Of a DNA stretch of 64,000 bases, positions 34,748 through 47,580 are shown one piece after another; position 1 is the first letter of the stretch, and every line of letters starts with the position of its first letter. Origin of the DNA: Cryptomeria japonica (taxonomy: Eukaryota > Streptophyta > Pinopsida > Cupressales > Cupressaceae); the NCBI RefSeq assembly GCF_030272615.1, contig NC_081413.1, forward strand, positions 441,525,038 to 441,589,037, read 5' to 3'. The position numbers and the translations under genes were made by a program. The notes under the pieces were generated by a model that was not told the origin of the DNA, searched no databases, and saw only the letters and a program-made list of their open reading frames with translations.

Positions 34748-34965
34748 ATCTCCCCCTTTGGCATTGATGACAACACTGAATGTGAAAACCATCCAAGTGC
34801 CAAGGAATGACAACAATCTCCCAAAGACTGATCTCAAATATAACTCCCCCTTTGATTAATAGATTTTTACATGAACACCATCTCCCCTTTTGACATCAAT
34901 GACAAAGGACAAGTACTGCCAAACAAAAATATTGAACTGAACAACTGACTACTCCCCCTGAGAAA
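34748..34965 (-). other. Polypurine tract cluster of Copia D
   Basis: Tracts complementary to ATCTCCCCCTTTGG lie at about 34748-34762, 34845-34855, 34880-34890 and 34950-34960. The first abuts the LTR and is the normal priming site; the others are internal copies, as in elements A and C. Confidence 0.7.
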
Positions 34966-34988
34966 CATCATCATCTCATCAACCTGAA

Positions 34989-37214
34989 TCATAAAATATG
35001 TCTAATAAGCTTACCGGATTGATGCATCCCTAAATCTCTAAGTCTCTTATGGAGGGGTGGTGACCCCCAACTAATCTCTGAGATATATTCACAAGTATCT
35101 TTAGGCAATAGTTTTGTTAGAATGTTTGCAATATGTTCCTTAGTAGGAACATAAACCAATCTGACTTTCTTTGCTTCAACCTTTTCTTTCAAGAAATTAT
35201 ACCTTTATATAAATGTGTTTTGATTTGGAATGAAATACCGGATTCTTTGACATATCAATAGTAGTAGTATTATCACAGTGAATAACAATAGGCTCATCAT
35301 AACCTACCCTTATATCCTTCAACATTTATTTCATCCATAAAATATGAGTACAATTAGTTGCAACAACTACATATTCAGCTTCATCAGTAGACAATGAAGT
35401 GCATGATTGTTTCTTGCTAAGCCATGAAACTAATTTCTTCCCAAGAAAGAATGCACCACCTATAGTTCTCTTTCAGTCATCCACATCTCCTGCCCAATCA
35501 GAGTGTATAAGCACATAATCTGAAATCATCATCCTTTGGATATCATAACCCATAATTTGTTGTACCTGCCAAATATCTGAATATCCTTTTAACAACAATA
35601 TCATGAGTTCCTCTAGGATTTGACTAAAATATAGAAGCAATACAAACAACATTCATTATATTAGGTCTAGTTTGAGTTAATTACAGTAATCCACCAATCA
35701 TTGATTTGTATCTACTTGGATTTACTCTAGGAGATTCATCATCCTTTGACAATTTGCAACCGATTATCATTGGAGTACTGACAGGTTTAGAATTTTCAAG
35801 TCTGAATGTCTTAAGAAATTCCATCACATACTTAGTTTGACAAATGAAAATACCTTTATCAGTATGAGTAATCTGTAAACCTAAGAAAAAATTCGTCTCT
35901 CCAATCATAGACATTTCAAATTCATTCTTCATATCATCAACAAATTTCATGCATAAACTTTCTTCTCCTCCAAAAAATGATATCATTCACAAAAAATTCA
36001 ATGATCAATATGTCATCATGCTCAATCTTATAATATAAGTTACTATCATTATTACCTTTGCTAAAACCGAGCTTAGAAAGATATTTATCTAATCTAGCAT
36101 ACCATGCTCTAGGGGCTTGTTTCAATCCATATAAAGCTTTCTTCAATCTGCAAACCATGTCTTTGTCTTTTGATAAATAAAATCCATCAAGTTGCTCAAT
36201 GTAGACTTCTTCTTCAAGATCTCCATTCAGAAATGCACATTTGACATCCATCTGATATACCTTGTAGTTCTTGTGTGCAGCATAGGCAATAAATAGTCTT
36301 ACCACTTCAATTCTTGCAACCAGAGCATAAGTTTCATCATAATCAACTCCTTCTTCTTGTGAATAACCTTTCCAAACCAATATAGCTTTATTTCTCACAA
36401 CTTGACCTTCCTCATTTAATTTATTCCTGAAAACCCATTTAGTTCCACTAACATTCTTATTTTTAGGCCTAGGAACCAATTCCCAAGTCTTATTATTTTC
36501 TATCTGACTTGTTCCTCTTCCATTGCTTTCATCCAATTCTCATCTTTACTTGCTTCAATAAAAGATTTCAGTTCAATTTGAGAAATTAAACATATCTCTT
36601 CAGTAGTTAGCCTTCTTCTTGTCATCACACCTTTCCTTTTATCTCCAATGATTTGATCTGCAAAATGATTCAACTTCACATACCTGGGGGGCTTAGGATT
36701 GTCTTGACTTTCTGATTCTTTCTGCTCTTCAACAGTCACTATGGAATTTTTTGATGTTACTAGAGTAATTGGATCAATGTTCTGAACTGATTCTTGCACT
36801 GTCGGTTTTGATCTGACAAATTCATCTTTAGGTCCATAGTCATATGATATGATCTGATTATTACCTTGCTCATCTACCTTGACATTTATGCTTTCCATAA
36901 TCCTATTCAATCTTTTGTTATAACATCTGTATGCTTTGATCTTAGTAGAATAACCCAAAAATATTCCTTCATCTCTTCTAGGATCAAATTTCCCTAATGC
37001 ATCATCTCTTCTAATATAGCATTACTTCCAAAAATTATGAAATATCTGACGGAGTATGACCAAACCATAATTCATAAGGAGTCTTATTGGTATCACCTTT
37101 TATGTGTATTCTGTTGAAAGTGTATACCACAGTATTGATAGCTTCTCTCCAGTAGATATAAGGTAACTTAGCTTCCATCATCATTGTCCTCGCAACATCC
37201 AAGATAGTTCTGGT
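34989..37214 (-). pseudogene. Copia D integrase end, RT and RNase H, broken
   Basis: Continues the pol frame after the hAT insertion. From right: integrase C-terminal end (37214-36900), a variable linker with a conserved NHFADQIIGDKRKGVMTRRR block, RT with WELVPRPKNKNVSGTKWVF, CAFLNGDLEEEV and ALYGLKQAPRAWYARL, and the catalytic box read as FVNDIIF instead of FVDDIIF, so a metal-binding Asp is lost. Segments 36536-35937 and 35986-35681 are in different frames. The RNase H region (about 35560-34989) survives as scraps including a KEHIANILTKLLPKDT tail. Nonfunctional. Confidence 0.85.
37207..37214. repeat. Left 8-bp target duplication of hAT (GTTCTGGT)
   Basis: GTTCTGGT lies directly left of the hAT element and recurs directly right of it at 50628-50635. 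In element C the homologous integrase stretch has this site once, so this is a true duplication of Copia D sequence. A 9-bp reading (GTTCTGGTC) is also possible; eight is the hAT standard. Confidence 0.88.
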
Positions 37215-37740
37215 CGGAGAGTTTTTTAGTGGCGAATCTTCGCCAATTGGCGAATTTCACGTATTTTTCCATAGTTTTTTTTTAGGAAATGGAATATAGT
37301 TTGGGGCAACATCGTAGGTCAAATCGCCCGAAATTTTGGGGTTAACGGTACACTGTATTCTGGCTTTGCCATTGACCACACACCGTTCGACGTGCATGTC
37401 TGTAATATTTGCCTGGAATCACTCAGACGTGGGTATTGGATCACCTCCATTATTCGCCAGCAATAGTAAAACGACCACATACCCATGACCTAATTCGCCA
37501 ATGCTAAATTACATGTGCATTGCACACGTCGACCAAATTTGCCAATATCAATTAAAACATTATAAGCATTCAAGGACCCATTTCACTTCACTTAAATTAA
37601 ATGTTCATTGCACATGTCGGCCAAATTCACCAATATCAATTAAAAAATTATAAGCATTCGAGGACCCATTTCGTCCCGCTTAAATTAAATTTTCATTGTA
37701 CGCGTCAACCAAATTCGCCAAAAAAGCAATCATGGATTGA
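37215..37740 (+). repeat. Left hAT terminal and subterminal region
   Basis: Imperfect terminal repeat followed by many GGCGAAT, TTCGCCAA and similar words in both orientations (for example 37231-37255, 37455, 37495, 37715). Subterminal repeats of this kind are where hAT transposases bind (family knowledge). The right end (50228-50627) carries the same words. Internal near-repeats of ATTAAATTTTCATTG and CCAATATCAATTAAA occur at 37535-37700. Confidence 0.65.
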
Positions 37741-38007
37741 TATAAATACACTCTTTGACTTTCTTACAATTTGTTCGTGTTTGATTAGTAAATTTGGGAG
37801 CTCTCAATTCACATTCTGCAATTTGAGTTGGAGTGTCGAAGTTCATTGTAGGGTGGAGGGCCAGAGTTAGAATCCTGCAACACAAGCCCAGGCTTTCCTG
37901 ATTCTTGATTCAAAGAATTGAGAAGGCATAAAGGTGAGTAATCATTTCTTCATACTTGATAGTATTAGTTTTAACTTTTAATTCATAGTGAGAGGTCAAG
38001 ACTCAAG

Positions 38008-38211
38008 ATGTCATAGTCAGACATGGGTGAGACTCCTCAGGGTGGTGAAGGGATTGAAATGTCAGAAAAGGGTGAGACTGAGACTCCTCAGGGTGGTGAA
38101 GGGATTGAGATGTCAGACAAGGGTGAGAGTGAGACTCCTCAGGGTGGTGAAGGGATTGGGATGTCAGACAAGGGTAAGACTCCTCAGGGCGGTGAAACTG
38201 AAGGGATTGAG
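38008..38211 (+). repeat. 51-bp in-frame tandem repeat, transposase N-terminus
   Basis: Four units start at 38008, 38059, 38110 and 38161, each beginning ATGTCAGACAAGGGTGAG or a variant and containing ACTCCTCAGGGTGGTGAAGG. The period is 51 bp, so the reading frame is kept and the protein repeats MSDKGESETPQGGEGIE. The first unit has a TAG at its third codon (CAG in a related unit order). Confidence 0.85.
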
Positions 38212-40871
38212 AGGCCATCAAAATGCCCAAAACTTAAACTTAAAGATACTACCATAAAGTCTTTCTTTGGAATTGGCAAAGTTTTTGGTTCGTCAACTTC
38301 TACAGTTGTAGAAGCCATTCACAGTAGCTCACCACCCCCGCAAGGTGGGATTGTCATTGAGCTAAATGCATCAAATGAGGATGACAATACCGACATGATA
38401 GAATATGTTCTAAGGGATACACACAATGAGATAATTCATTCGGATGCAAATGCTAGTACTGAAGATGATGTTGGTAGGAAGAAAAGAAAAAGGAAAGTAA
38501 AATTGGGGCGAGAGTGGGAGATGACAAGGAGTTTTAAGATTGATTGGGTAGCAAAGTACCCATTCATTGAACCAATCCCAAACAATGATGAACAACCAAC
38601 AAAATGCAAGTGTAAAATTTGTAGCTGGAAAACTAAAAGAGAGAAGAAGATGCAGCTAAAGCTTGACACCATAGAAAATCATATTGGTAAGGTTTATGAA
38701 AAATAGATCATAGACGGAAAGGAAACACCAGTAGTAAGATGGAAATAAAAGGAAGAATGTCTTCATGTTAAGTATGTCGCGGAATATGATGAGCATAACC
38801 ACAAAATGACACTGATTGGTAATAGTGGATTTGGAAATACAATCAAGGTTGGGCTTGAACATGCAATGAAAGATGCAAACCTGGCAAAACTGTTTAGATG
38901 AGTGTTATTTTTCATATTTTGTCGAGAGGGCGTCCTATGAAAGATTTCTCAGAATTTAGTAATTTATTATCTTTTTTGAATGTTCCTCACTATCCTATGT
39001 CACATTGGTTAGTAAACGCTAGATGAGAAATGGCAAACCGTCTCGTTGAGGTGGAAAAGCAAAATTTACAAGAGAGTATAAAAGAGTCAAATTTTATTTC
39101 ATTATCCATAGATGAAGTTACCATGGTAGATAAAAATGCTTGGGTTTGTATGCATGTGTATACCGTAAAAGAACACGTTCGTCGAGCTCATCTACTCTGT
39201 GTTCATAAAATGAGGGGCAATTCAACAACAGAAAATTTATATTTAGAAGTTAAGAAAGCTTTGAATGAAATTGCTGGTATGTATGACTTGACAATTGCCA
39301 AGAAGTTGGTGTGTGTTGGAGCTGATGGAGCTGCAGTAATGCAAGGTCAAAGGACTGGTCTTTGCGCAAGATTACAAACTAGTATTGCACCATATATGGT
39401 TGGCATTCACTGCATAGCTCACCGAATGAATTTAGCATATAGAATTGTAAGTAATTTCCCTACAGTGTCAAAAGTTGAAGATCTGGTCCACGAGCTCCAC
39501 TCATACTTCTGTCGAAGTCCTAAACGTTTTGTAGAATTTTAGATTTTTGTTGAGGGAGTAGCAGCAGGAAACAAGCTTCTCAGAGATGTTGAGACCAGAT
39601 GGATCTCCTTGCATGGACCAGCAGAATGAGTTCTAATAGAATATCAATCCTTGATCGGACTAATGTATGAGCAATGCCTCAGAGTAGACAAAGCTCCTGA
39701 TCTCTTACATAAGTTAAGTGATATAGAGACTCTGTTAACTTTAGCTAGTCTTCTCCCCATGCTAGATTCAATGAACAAACTTGTTAAGAAAGCCCAAGAT
39801 AGAACTAAGTATATCAATGAGTATAGAACTTTACGTAAAATGACATGCTTGAGCCTAGATGGTCTATATTCAGATCTAATAGGGCGAAGCCCAAATTTTT
39901 TTAGGTGGCAGATAATTACAGATTTGAATCATGCTGAATTTTTTTTATATTTTAATACAAAAAATGAGTTATGTGTCTTTGTAAAAGGATTTTAGATACC
40001 AATGCACCAATCTAAGATGGGCAAGCGAGGCAGAGCACTACCAGTTAAAAAGGAAGATTTTGATAGGATTGTTAAATCTGTTAGTGATAATTTGAAGTCT
40101 ATTGCATATGAACTTTTACTTGAGATTCATGAAAGATTCCCTCGAGAAGAAATACTTGAAGCCATGGGTTGTGTGTATCCTCAATTTCGGCATTCAATTA
40201 GAGATAATCCAAATGGCGCAAAGATGTTTCATAAAAAACTAGAGAAATTGATATTGACATTTACAAAAGATGCATATTGCAATGGACAACCAATAGAAGG
40301 AATTTTAAATTCAGATCATCTTAAAAAACAATGTAAACACTTTGCATTGTTTATGAAATAGCAGTTGGTTGACCTAGAGAATCCATTTGAACCTGGATCA
40401 ATCACAAGGCTTTGGAAAAGGATAGATCAAAGTGAAGCATTGCGTACTGCAATAGCAAAATATTTGAAACTTGCTGATTTATGTCAAACAATGATATTGG
40501 GGTCGGTGGAAGATGAGAGAGTTTTCAGTGCATTACGGCTTTTGAAATCAAAGATTAGAAACAAATTAGACAAAAATTTGGAAACTTGCTTGAGGTTGTT
40601 TGTAACTCAGTATAATGTTAGAGATTTTCCATATGATAGGGCACTGGCAATCTGGAATTCCATGCATGAAAGACGAGGGTTGTGCAACACTTTAAAAGCT
40701 GGTGGTGCTACTGCTAGTGCTAGTGCTGAGACAAATGATGGATCGTAGACTCAGAGTTAGCATGAAGATGAATAAATTGTTGAATACCCGACGCAGAATG
40801 AAGATGAACCTGTTAGTACTAGTCAGTTTCCAGATCTTGAGTCCATTTGGGATATAGAAGCCTTGGACTGA
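38008..40871 (+). pseudogene. hAT-family transposase, broken
   Basis: Frame 1 runs from 38008 to about 38890 and frame 3 from about 38905 to 40871, with about 12 in-frame stops, mostly TAG. Visible parts: four 17-residue repeats; a basic KKRKRKVKL stretch (nuclear signal); a BED-like finger (CKCKICSWKTKR and a downstream His); the RNase H-like core with SIDEVT (first catalytic Asp), GADGAAVMQGQRTGL (second Asp) and the HCIAHRMNLA block; and a C-terminal hAT dimerisation region (LKLADLCQTMILGSVEDERVFSALRLLKSKIRNKL). It would bind subterminal repeats and cut and paste the element. It resembles the hAT group related to animal ZNF862/KIAA1586 proteins more than Ac; that placement is from memory. 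Inactive as read. Confidence 0.88.
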
Positions 40872-41459
40872 GTCACTGAAGTGAATTAGCAGTCAGTTTA
40901 TAGGTATTTATAATTATACTATAGTTCTTGAGTCATATTACAATTTCAATTTACAATACTATAGTTGTCATTGATGATTTTTGATATTGTATTCCCTGAA
41001 TTTGTCAATCAGAACGGATACTTGTTTCATATTTTTAATTATAAATTTGAATTATTAGTAAACAATTAAAATTTATTTTCTGAATTATTAGTAAACAATT
41101 GAATTATTAGTAAATTGGTTCCACATTATGTTGAACATGAAATGCAACAATTTGTGTCACAAGATCCATAAAATGAATCATATTGCATAACTGTTATAAC
41201 CTTTCTACTGTTCTACATTAAATTCTTAACATGATGTTCATGGGGATTAGGGTTTTGTGTTTGTTTTTTGTCTTAGTTGGCTAGTAAACCAAAGTTGTCA
41301 TGCATTGAAAATCTGAGTTGTCCTCTCTTTATTTGTCCATGTCAACATCAAGTGTGGTCAAACAATTGGTGAGACAATGAGACATGTTTAATGTTTCACC
41401 TCTAACTCGCAGATAAAATTCATGTTTAACAATTTAAGTGCTGAGTTAGCGAGTGTTAG
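40872..41459. other. AT-rich hAT interior, nothing recognised
   Basis: A transposase 3' flank with several near-repeats of GAATTATTAGTAAACAATT at 41050-41115. No gene or RNA signal was seen. Confidence 0.5.
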
Positions 41460-42679
41460 TTTGGGTTTAAGTCGCGAGGTCTCTAATTTTTTGAGTGTTA
41501 GCATTTTATGTTAGCGAGCTGGAGATTGTTAATGAAATTGCTTTGGTTGCAAGGTCTCGAATTGGTTTGATGCCATGCATTATAGCTGCGAGAGTTAACG
41601 AGTAAGTCATTAATGGTCTGTGTGCCACTGCTTGCGCTTGTTTATGATGGTAATTAACATAAAACATCGATTTTTATTGGTACTCATTGGGTTGTTGCTG
41701 TCAAGAGATAAATAGTTTTGAGATTTTATGGTTATCACTAGCTCGCAAGTCCTTTATCATCAAGTTAGTTTAAGTTGCGAGTTTGTGAGTACTGAGAGAT
41801 TTTAGTTGTCGCTACCTCGCAAGATTTTTTGCACTTGACCATTTTATGTTGTGAGGTTGCGACTGGGTGTGATTTTATGCTATCGCAAGGTCACGAGGTG
41901 TTCGCAGTTAAGTCATTTTAATTTGCGATCATGCGATGTGGTTGGTATCGCAGCTTAGTTGGTTTTGTCGCTTGCTCATAGGTTTTGAAGTTATTTAGCA
42001 TTTTATGTTGTGATCTGGCAACAGGTAAGTTTTGGTCTGATTTTGTGGTCATCGCATGCTCGCGGGTTTGTAAGTCTTAAGTCAAAAAGTGTTATGAGCA
42101 TGCGATGGCAGTTAAGTGTATTGTTGTCACGAGATCTCAAGGGTTTAAGTCAAGTTAAGTTTTGAGTTGCGAGCTTGCGATGAAATAAGTTGTTTTGTTA
42201 GATTTGCAGGGGTCGCTAGCTCGCAGGTAAAGAAAGAATATTACAAATTTTGTTGTGAAGTTGTGACTAAAGGGCTCGATGAAGATCAACGACTGTCACT
42301 CACTCGTGAGATTCTTTGAGGATTCGTAAAAGGGGTTGCGAGCTTGCGATTAAGAGGATTTGGTGGCATTGTCGCTAACTCGTCGGTTACTTTCTAAATT
42401 GTTATAACCGGTTGCGAGTGTGTGATTAAAGATGGGGATTGACATGTGACTTGTTTGTCGGGATCTATAAAAGTGTTGCGAGCATGCGATGGTGGTTAAT
42501 TGTCTTGTTGTTGCGGGATCACAAGGGTTTAAGTCAAGTTAAGTTTTGAGTTGAGAGCTTGCGATGAAATAAGTTGTTTTTTTAGATTTGCAGTGGTCAC
42601 TAGCTCGCAGGTAAGGAAAGAATATTATAAATGTTGTTGCGAGGTTGTGAATGAAGGGCTTGATGCAGATCAACGACAT
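41460..42679 (+). repeat. GCGAG-rich internal hAT repeats, copy 1
   Basis: Dozens of GCGAG, CTCGC, TCGCTAGCTCGCAG and CATGCGATG words. The stretch from TTGGGTTTAAGTCGCGAGG (about 41464) resembles 49616-49790. A segment at about 42089-42290 recurs at about 42471-42677 (382-bp offset). Words occur in both orientations, so the region can form many weak hairpins. No ORF. Possibly binding sites for the transposase, or a degenerate satellite. Confidence 0.7.
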
Positions 42680-42684
42680 GAATT
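42680..42684. repeat. Left target duplication of solo LTR (GAATT)
   Basis: GAATT before the LTR at 42685 and directly after it at 43834-43838. Confidence 0.8.
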
Positions 42685-43833
42685 TGATGAATACTAAGAC
42701 AGGGGGTGAATTAGTATACCAAAAATCTTTGCACTCAAACACTTAAACAGTCTAGTGATAAATCGGTAAAACAGTTTAACAGACAAACCGGTTAACACAC
42801 ATGCAAACCAAAATGCAAATAAGACATTCACCCACAGAATCAATACCACCATAACACAAGATATTTGACGTGGAAACCCAAATGGGAAAAACCACGGTGA
42901 GATGGAACTCACAAGTAACTATCTGCAGAATAGGAACCAGACCGGTTAAGGTCTTACAATGTTCTTTACCAGAACAGATCATGTTAGGAATCTCAATCTC
43001 TGTTAGGAGATAAGTCCGATTAAAGACTACCTTGCTAGAGGATTTTAGATCCACAGATGTGAACCACCTTGTTAGAGGATTTACAAAAGGCTTTTGGGTC
43101 TACCCGATTAAGGGCTACAGACTTGTCAAAGATGTGAGTAATCAACAAGTGAGTGATCTAGAAAATAGCACAGATTTCTTGATTAGATCCTTGATAGCTC
43201 ATTCCTAATGCATTCTAGCATTACTTCAGTCTTCTATACATTCATACTCTCTCTGATTCCTCAACCACCTTAAACCCTAGCAACAACATCAACTGTAATA
43301 ACAACAACAACAACAACCTAAAACCCTAGACATGATGTCCTTATAAAGGAATCTGATTTCATGTCGGTCCAATGGGTTTACAATCCAATTCCCTAGGTTC
43401 AATGCATCTAGACATATCTGGTAACAAGACACAAAAAGCACTGTTAAAGTGTCGGCACCGTCAAACAATTGGTGGATGGTAACTCATCACAAAAATGTCG
43501 GTTGGTAACTCATCACAAAGTATTACCGGTTCATACAAAATTCTGGTTCAAGCAAAATGTCGGTTGCCGGTTTGACAAAATGAAGACTGGGAAATATGTG
43601 TTATGCCACTTTGATCCTTCGTACTGCTTGAGATCCTCGAACCGCTTGGGGTTAGCATACCGCTTAAGATCGGTAAACACTTTCTGCAAAACACCAATAG
43701 TCTAAAGACTATAATGCATCATACCAGTTGGAACAATTGTCGGTTGAGCATAAATCATACATACAAAAATGATCTCAATGAAAGTGTGTGTCCATCAATG
43801 ACAATCACAACATAATCATCAAAAATGCCAACA
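42685..43833 (-). repeat. Solo Copia LTR
   Basis: 1149 bp with minus-strand termini TGTTGGCA (43833 side) and ATTCATCA (42685 side), flanked by perfect GAATT duplications. No internal sequence or second LTR is present, so it arose by LTR-LTR recombination. It contains the GGAAACCC plus GGGAAAAACCACGG block near 42868-42900 and a G run at 42700-42705 as in the other Copia LTRs. It belongs to a family not otherwise present here. Confidence 0.85.
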
Positions 43834-44119
43834 GAATTCGAATTTCGCTCGAGTACTTCAGCTTTGAATTAATGCCACAGTAGCTAGTTGAAGTTCATGC
43901 ACATTGCAAGTGTGGCAAATAATGAGACTTGAGAGAAGTGGCGGCGCCCAAATACAATAAATTGCATGATCAAGCCAAGATTTCAAAAATAATTGCATTA
44001 ATGCATTCTATCTTCGAGGTAATCCAATGAATTGAGCTCTGCAACAACGTTGGAGAATTTAGAGTGTTGGGTGTGGGAAAATTTCAGAAAATTGGTTAAG
44101 TTTTTCTCCTGCAGCTAAA

Positions 44120-47100
44120 ATGAGCAAGGCGGCGAGTGGAACTAGAGGTTCCAAGCCCAAGGCCATGACAAGTGAAGGACCTGGAAGTTCCAAGCCCAAG
44201 GCCACTGAGGAAAAGACGGTTAAGAAATACAAAGAATAATTTGTAGATTTGCTGCCAGGGACTTCCATTGCTTTGAATACAAATGATTTGCCATGGAAAG
44301 ATTTATGGAGCCAATGCAGAAACCTGACCACGCTTCATATGACTGGTTTTGCTCTGTTTCATTATTTCTAGAATAATAGGGTTAAGGGTATCCTGATGTC
44401 AAACCCTTGGGATTTAAATATGGCAAAGTTAATTGTGCCAGATGTGTATGTTGATGTGGATTTGATCAAAGAGTTGGCCAAATGCTATTGCCCAGTATCT
44501 AGGGTAATTAGAAGAAAGAACCAGTCTGCCCTAGTTTCAATTAATAGAGATAGCTTTGTTGAAGCTTTCCAGATTACTGGTCCTGCATGTATAGATATAG
44601 ATTTGGAGTGGATTGCAGAGGATTATGACAAATACAAAGGTGTTGTCAAGAAGCATGCAATGCCTAGATACATGCCTAGGGAGAATAGGAAACCGGTTAT
44701 AATTCCAGATAGTATCCAACCACCATTTGACATCACACCTTTCCACCATTATATGCATTGTATAATCTATGGATTATGCAGAGTGTTGGGTTTTGATGGA
44801 GATTCAATAGTGTCAGCTGAATTACTGATGATGGCTATCGACATTCAACACCCAAATATTAACAAAGATTATGATTATGTGGGTTATGTGGTTGAACACA
44901 TTCATAATGCTCTAGTTGAAATTCAGAGTGGTGCACCCAACCCTACATTCAAGCATTATTCATTGCTTATGCATTTAATCTTGTTCTATGATGTTGAGTT
45001 CATGGATAAAGAATTGAAGCTTTTCAGAGAAGAATTGGGTGTCTTAATACCAATACAAAGATGGACCCAGGTTTGGGACAGTAGCTCTCCCCTTTCTTCT
45101 TTATTTTTTTTGAAAATTGGATTGCTTTGCCAATTATGGAAATGCTAGGAATAAATAGGGAAAGATTGTCAATTAATGTTAGGAGAGTTTTGAGACCTTA
45201 CTAGTATGTTCCAAACTGGTCTATTTCACATAACTGGGGGGACTTTTTCTTTTTTGATAAATTTATTGTGCTCAGAGTCTATGGGTGTCCTCAGCCTCCC
45301 CATATTTTACCAAAATTTGTTCCAATTAGGATTGCTTTTATGGAGTTTATTTGCCAATTGACCCTAGTTGAAAAAGAATACCTTGAGAAACATAGGAAGG
45401 GTTCTCTTCTTCCTAGGCTTTGGGTTGCATCTGATTTTACCATTGGTAGGAGTTCCTTTGATGAAGTAAACAATTTCCTTAAACAGTATAGGTTGGTTAA
45501 TGTTGTGTCTGGATTTTGTGATCCTGAACAATTTATAAAACGTGCATTGCCAAAAATGACACCTTGGGCCATAATAAAGGACCACGAACCATTGGATGAT
45601 GAAGATGTGGTTAAAAATTTGCTGAGAAAAGAGGAAGTACAAGAAAGGAGAAGAAAATGGAAAAATTTGATGAGAGTTGAAGCAGAATTGAAGGCTGCTG
45701 ACCCTAGTTTCTCAGGTTTTTGCCCTGATAACCCATACCTGGAGAGGATTGACAGAATGCTAAGTTTATATGAAACTCTGATGGAATAAATGCCTCAAAT
45801 TATAGAAGTGGTTGCTCAACAGAAAGACCCCCAAGATGGACATTCTTCACATGGCAAGAGGCCACTTAGTGTGTATGTTGATGATGTAGAGAGTGGGGAT
45901 GAAGTTGAATCTACCCGAGTGCCACCTACAAAGAAACAAAAAACCAAAGAGGTCGGTACAATTGTGAGGAGAGACCTTGCTAGAGCAATTGTTACAGAAC
46001 AAGGATAGTACTTTCATCAAATAAGAACACATATTAGAGAAGTAGGGAAGAATGAAGAACAGGGAGAAACAAACGAAGCCCTTTCTCAAGGCTTTGATGA
46101 GCGTGTGATGTTGTCAAATGAGTTCATGAAAGATAATGACTTTATTAAGTTAGATGAATTTAAAAGTTTTTTGACAAGGTTGAAACAAAATCAATTAAGA
46201 CAAAATTTGATCATAGAGGAAGGAAATGTAGAAAATAAAGAGGAGATCATCAAGGCACTACAGGAATATGATCCTGACAGGGAGCAAATATCTGTGGAAC
46301 AGGCAAGACAATTGATTAAGAGTACTAGTATGATTATGATGCCTAATTGGGATATACAATCTATTTTTATTATTGATCAGATTAGGAAGCAAGAGGACCC
46401 AATGTTTAAAACTAAATTTGAAATTGGAGATGTAATAAGAGGATCAGGATTTAATCCTAAGTCAAAGACACTTGCTGCTTGGTCTTTGGCCCCTTCCACT
46501 CAAAAGCCCCACCTTCTAAATATCCAAGCAGAAAATAAAGCTGACAGAATGATTTGGAATTTGCAGAACACAACTAACACGGAGATTGCCTCATTTTTTA
46601 CTCAAGTTTCTTTCATGAATTTATCAAAAACAAAGGATTTGTCAAGAAGATACACAGAAACATATAGCCAATTGATTGCATTATTTAAAAAATATGAAGG
46701 GACACTGATGAAGAAGGGCGTTCTGGAGGAAGAGTTAGTGGAGTTGAAAGAAAAAAATGCAAATGAGCCCCCTCCAGTACAGATTATAGAACAAGTATAA
46801 GAAATACCAACTGATGTGACATAAAAAATGGAGGAATACACAGAGAAAATTGAAAAGCTTGAAAAGGAACAAAATGTCAAGGCTATCTCTATGATATCAA
46901 GAATTCTGAAACACATGATTAATGTATTGAAAGGAAAATTGATGGTAGTGCATGATTTGCACATTTCTTTGAAAGAGGTAAGTAAAAATTCCTCTGAGGC
47001 TATCGCTTTTCTTGGACCTTTGTTCAATGTTTGGTCAAGAAGAAGCAGATTAATGGATAAGATGGATACTGCAATGATGTATAGTGACGAGTTCCCTCCC

Positions 47101-47580
47101 AAGATCAGTGACACTAAAGACATAGTGGAGGTAATGAATGCAGCTTATGCATTTTTCACAGGGAAGGATGTGCTTATAAATGAAAAATTGCAGACATTTG
47201 GGGAAGGTTATAGTAAATTGGTGCCTTCAATTTATGGTAGTAATGGAGATTTGAAATTAGTTTCTGATACGACCAGTGAATTTGATTTGATTCTGAAGAA
47301 AGAAGAAATAATCAAGCATATAGATGAATAGGTTGATGTTGATTTCCTTAACGATATGCTTGATTCATTGTTCAAGGTTGAGGTTGACCATGCAAAGTTT
47401 ATTGTTGAGGCCAGGGCAGTTACAGATGCCAGATGGACAAATTCAGTTGTAAAGTTGGAAGAGATAAAGGCATTCAGTTAGCCAACAGACAAAGAGGTGG
47501 ACAGGTGGCAAGCCATGCTAAAAGCAAAGCAAAAGAAGAAATGTTAGGTTGAGGTAGCTACCCAAGATTCCTCACAGTAA
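44120..47580 (+). pseudogene. Unidentified long decayed ORF inside the hAT
   Basis: Starts MSKAASGTRGSKPKAM at 44120 and reads in frame to about 45100, where a T8 run (45104-45111) shifts the frame. It then continues to a TAA at 47578, about 1150 codons with roughly ten in-frame stops (about six TAG). The N-terminus repeats GSSKPKA; a folded-looking region of about 500 residues follows (LPWKDLWSQCRNL, PFHHYMHCIIYGLCRVLGF, RWTQVWD, LWVASDFTIGRSSF). Then come an acidic linker, a basic PPTKKQKTKE patch (possible nuclear signal), and a helical Glu/Lys-rich C-terminal third, likely coiled coil. No polymerase, protease or transposase motif is visible. I do not recognise it. It may be captured host sequence or an ORF of another mobile element. 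Confidence 0.6.

Noticed and set aside
44059-44331. Minus-strand 90-codon frame
   Set aside because: It is antisense to the start of the unidentified plus-strand ORF and reflects its GSSKPKA repeat.
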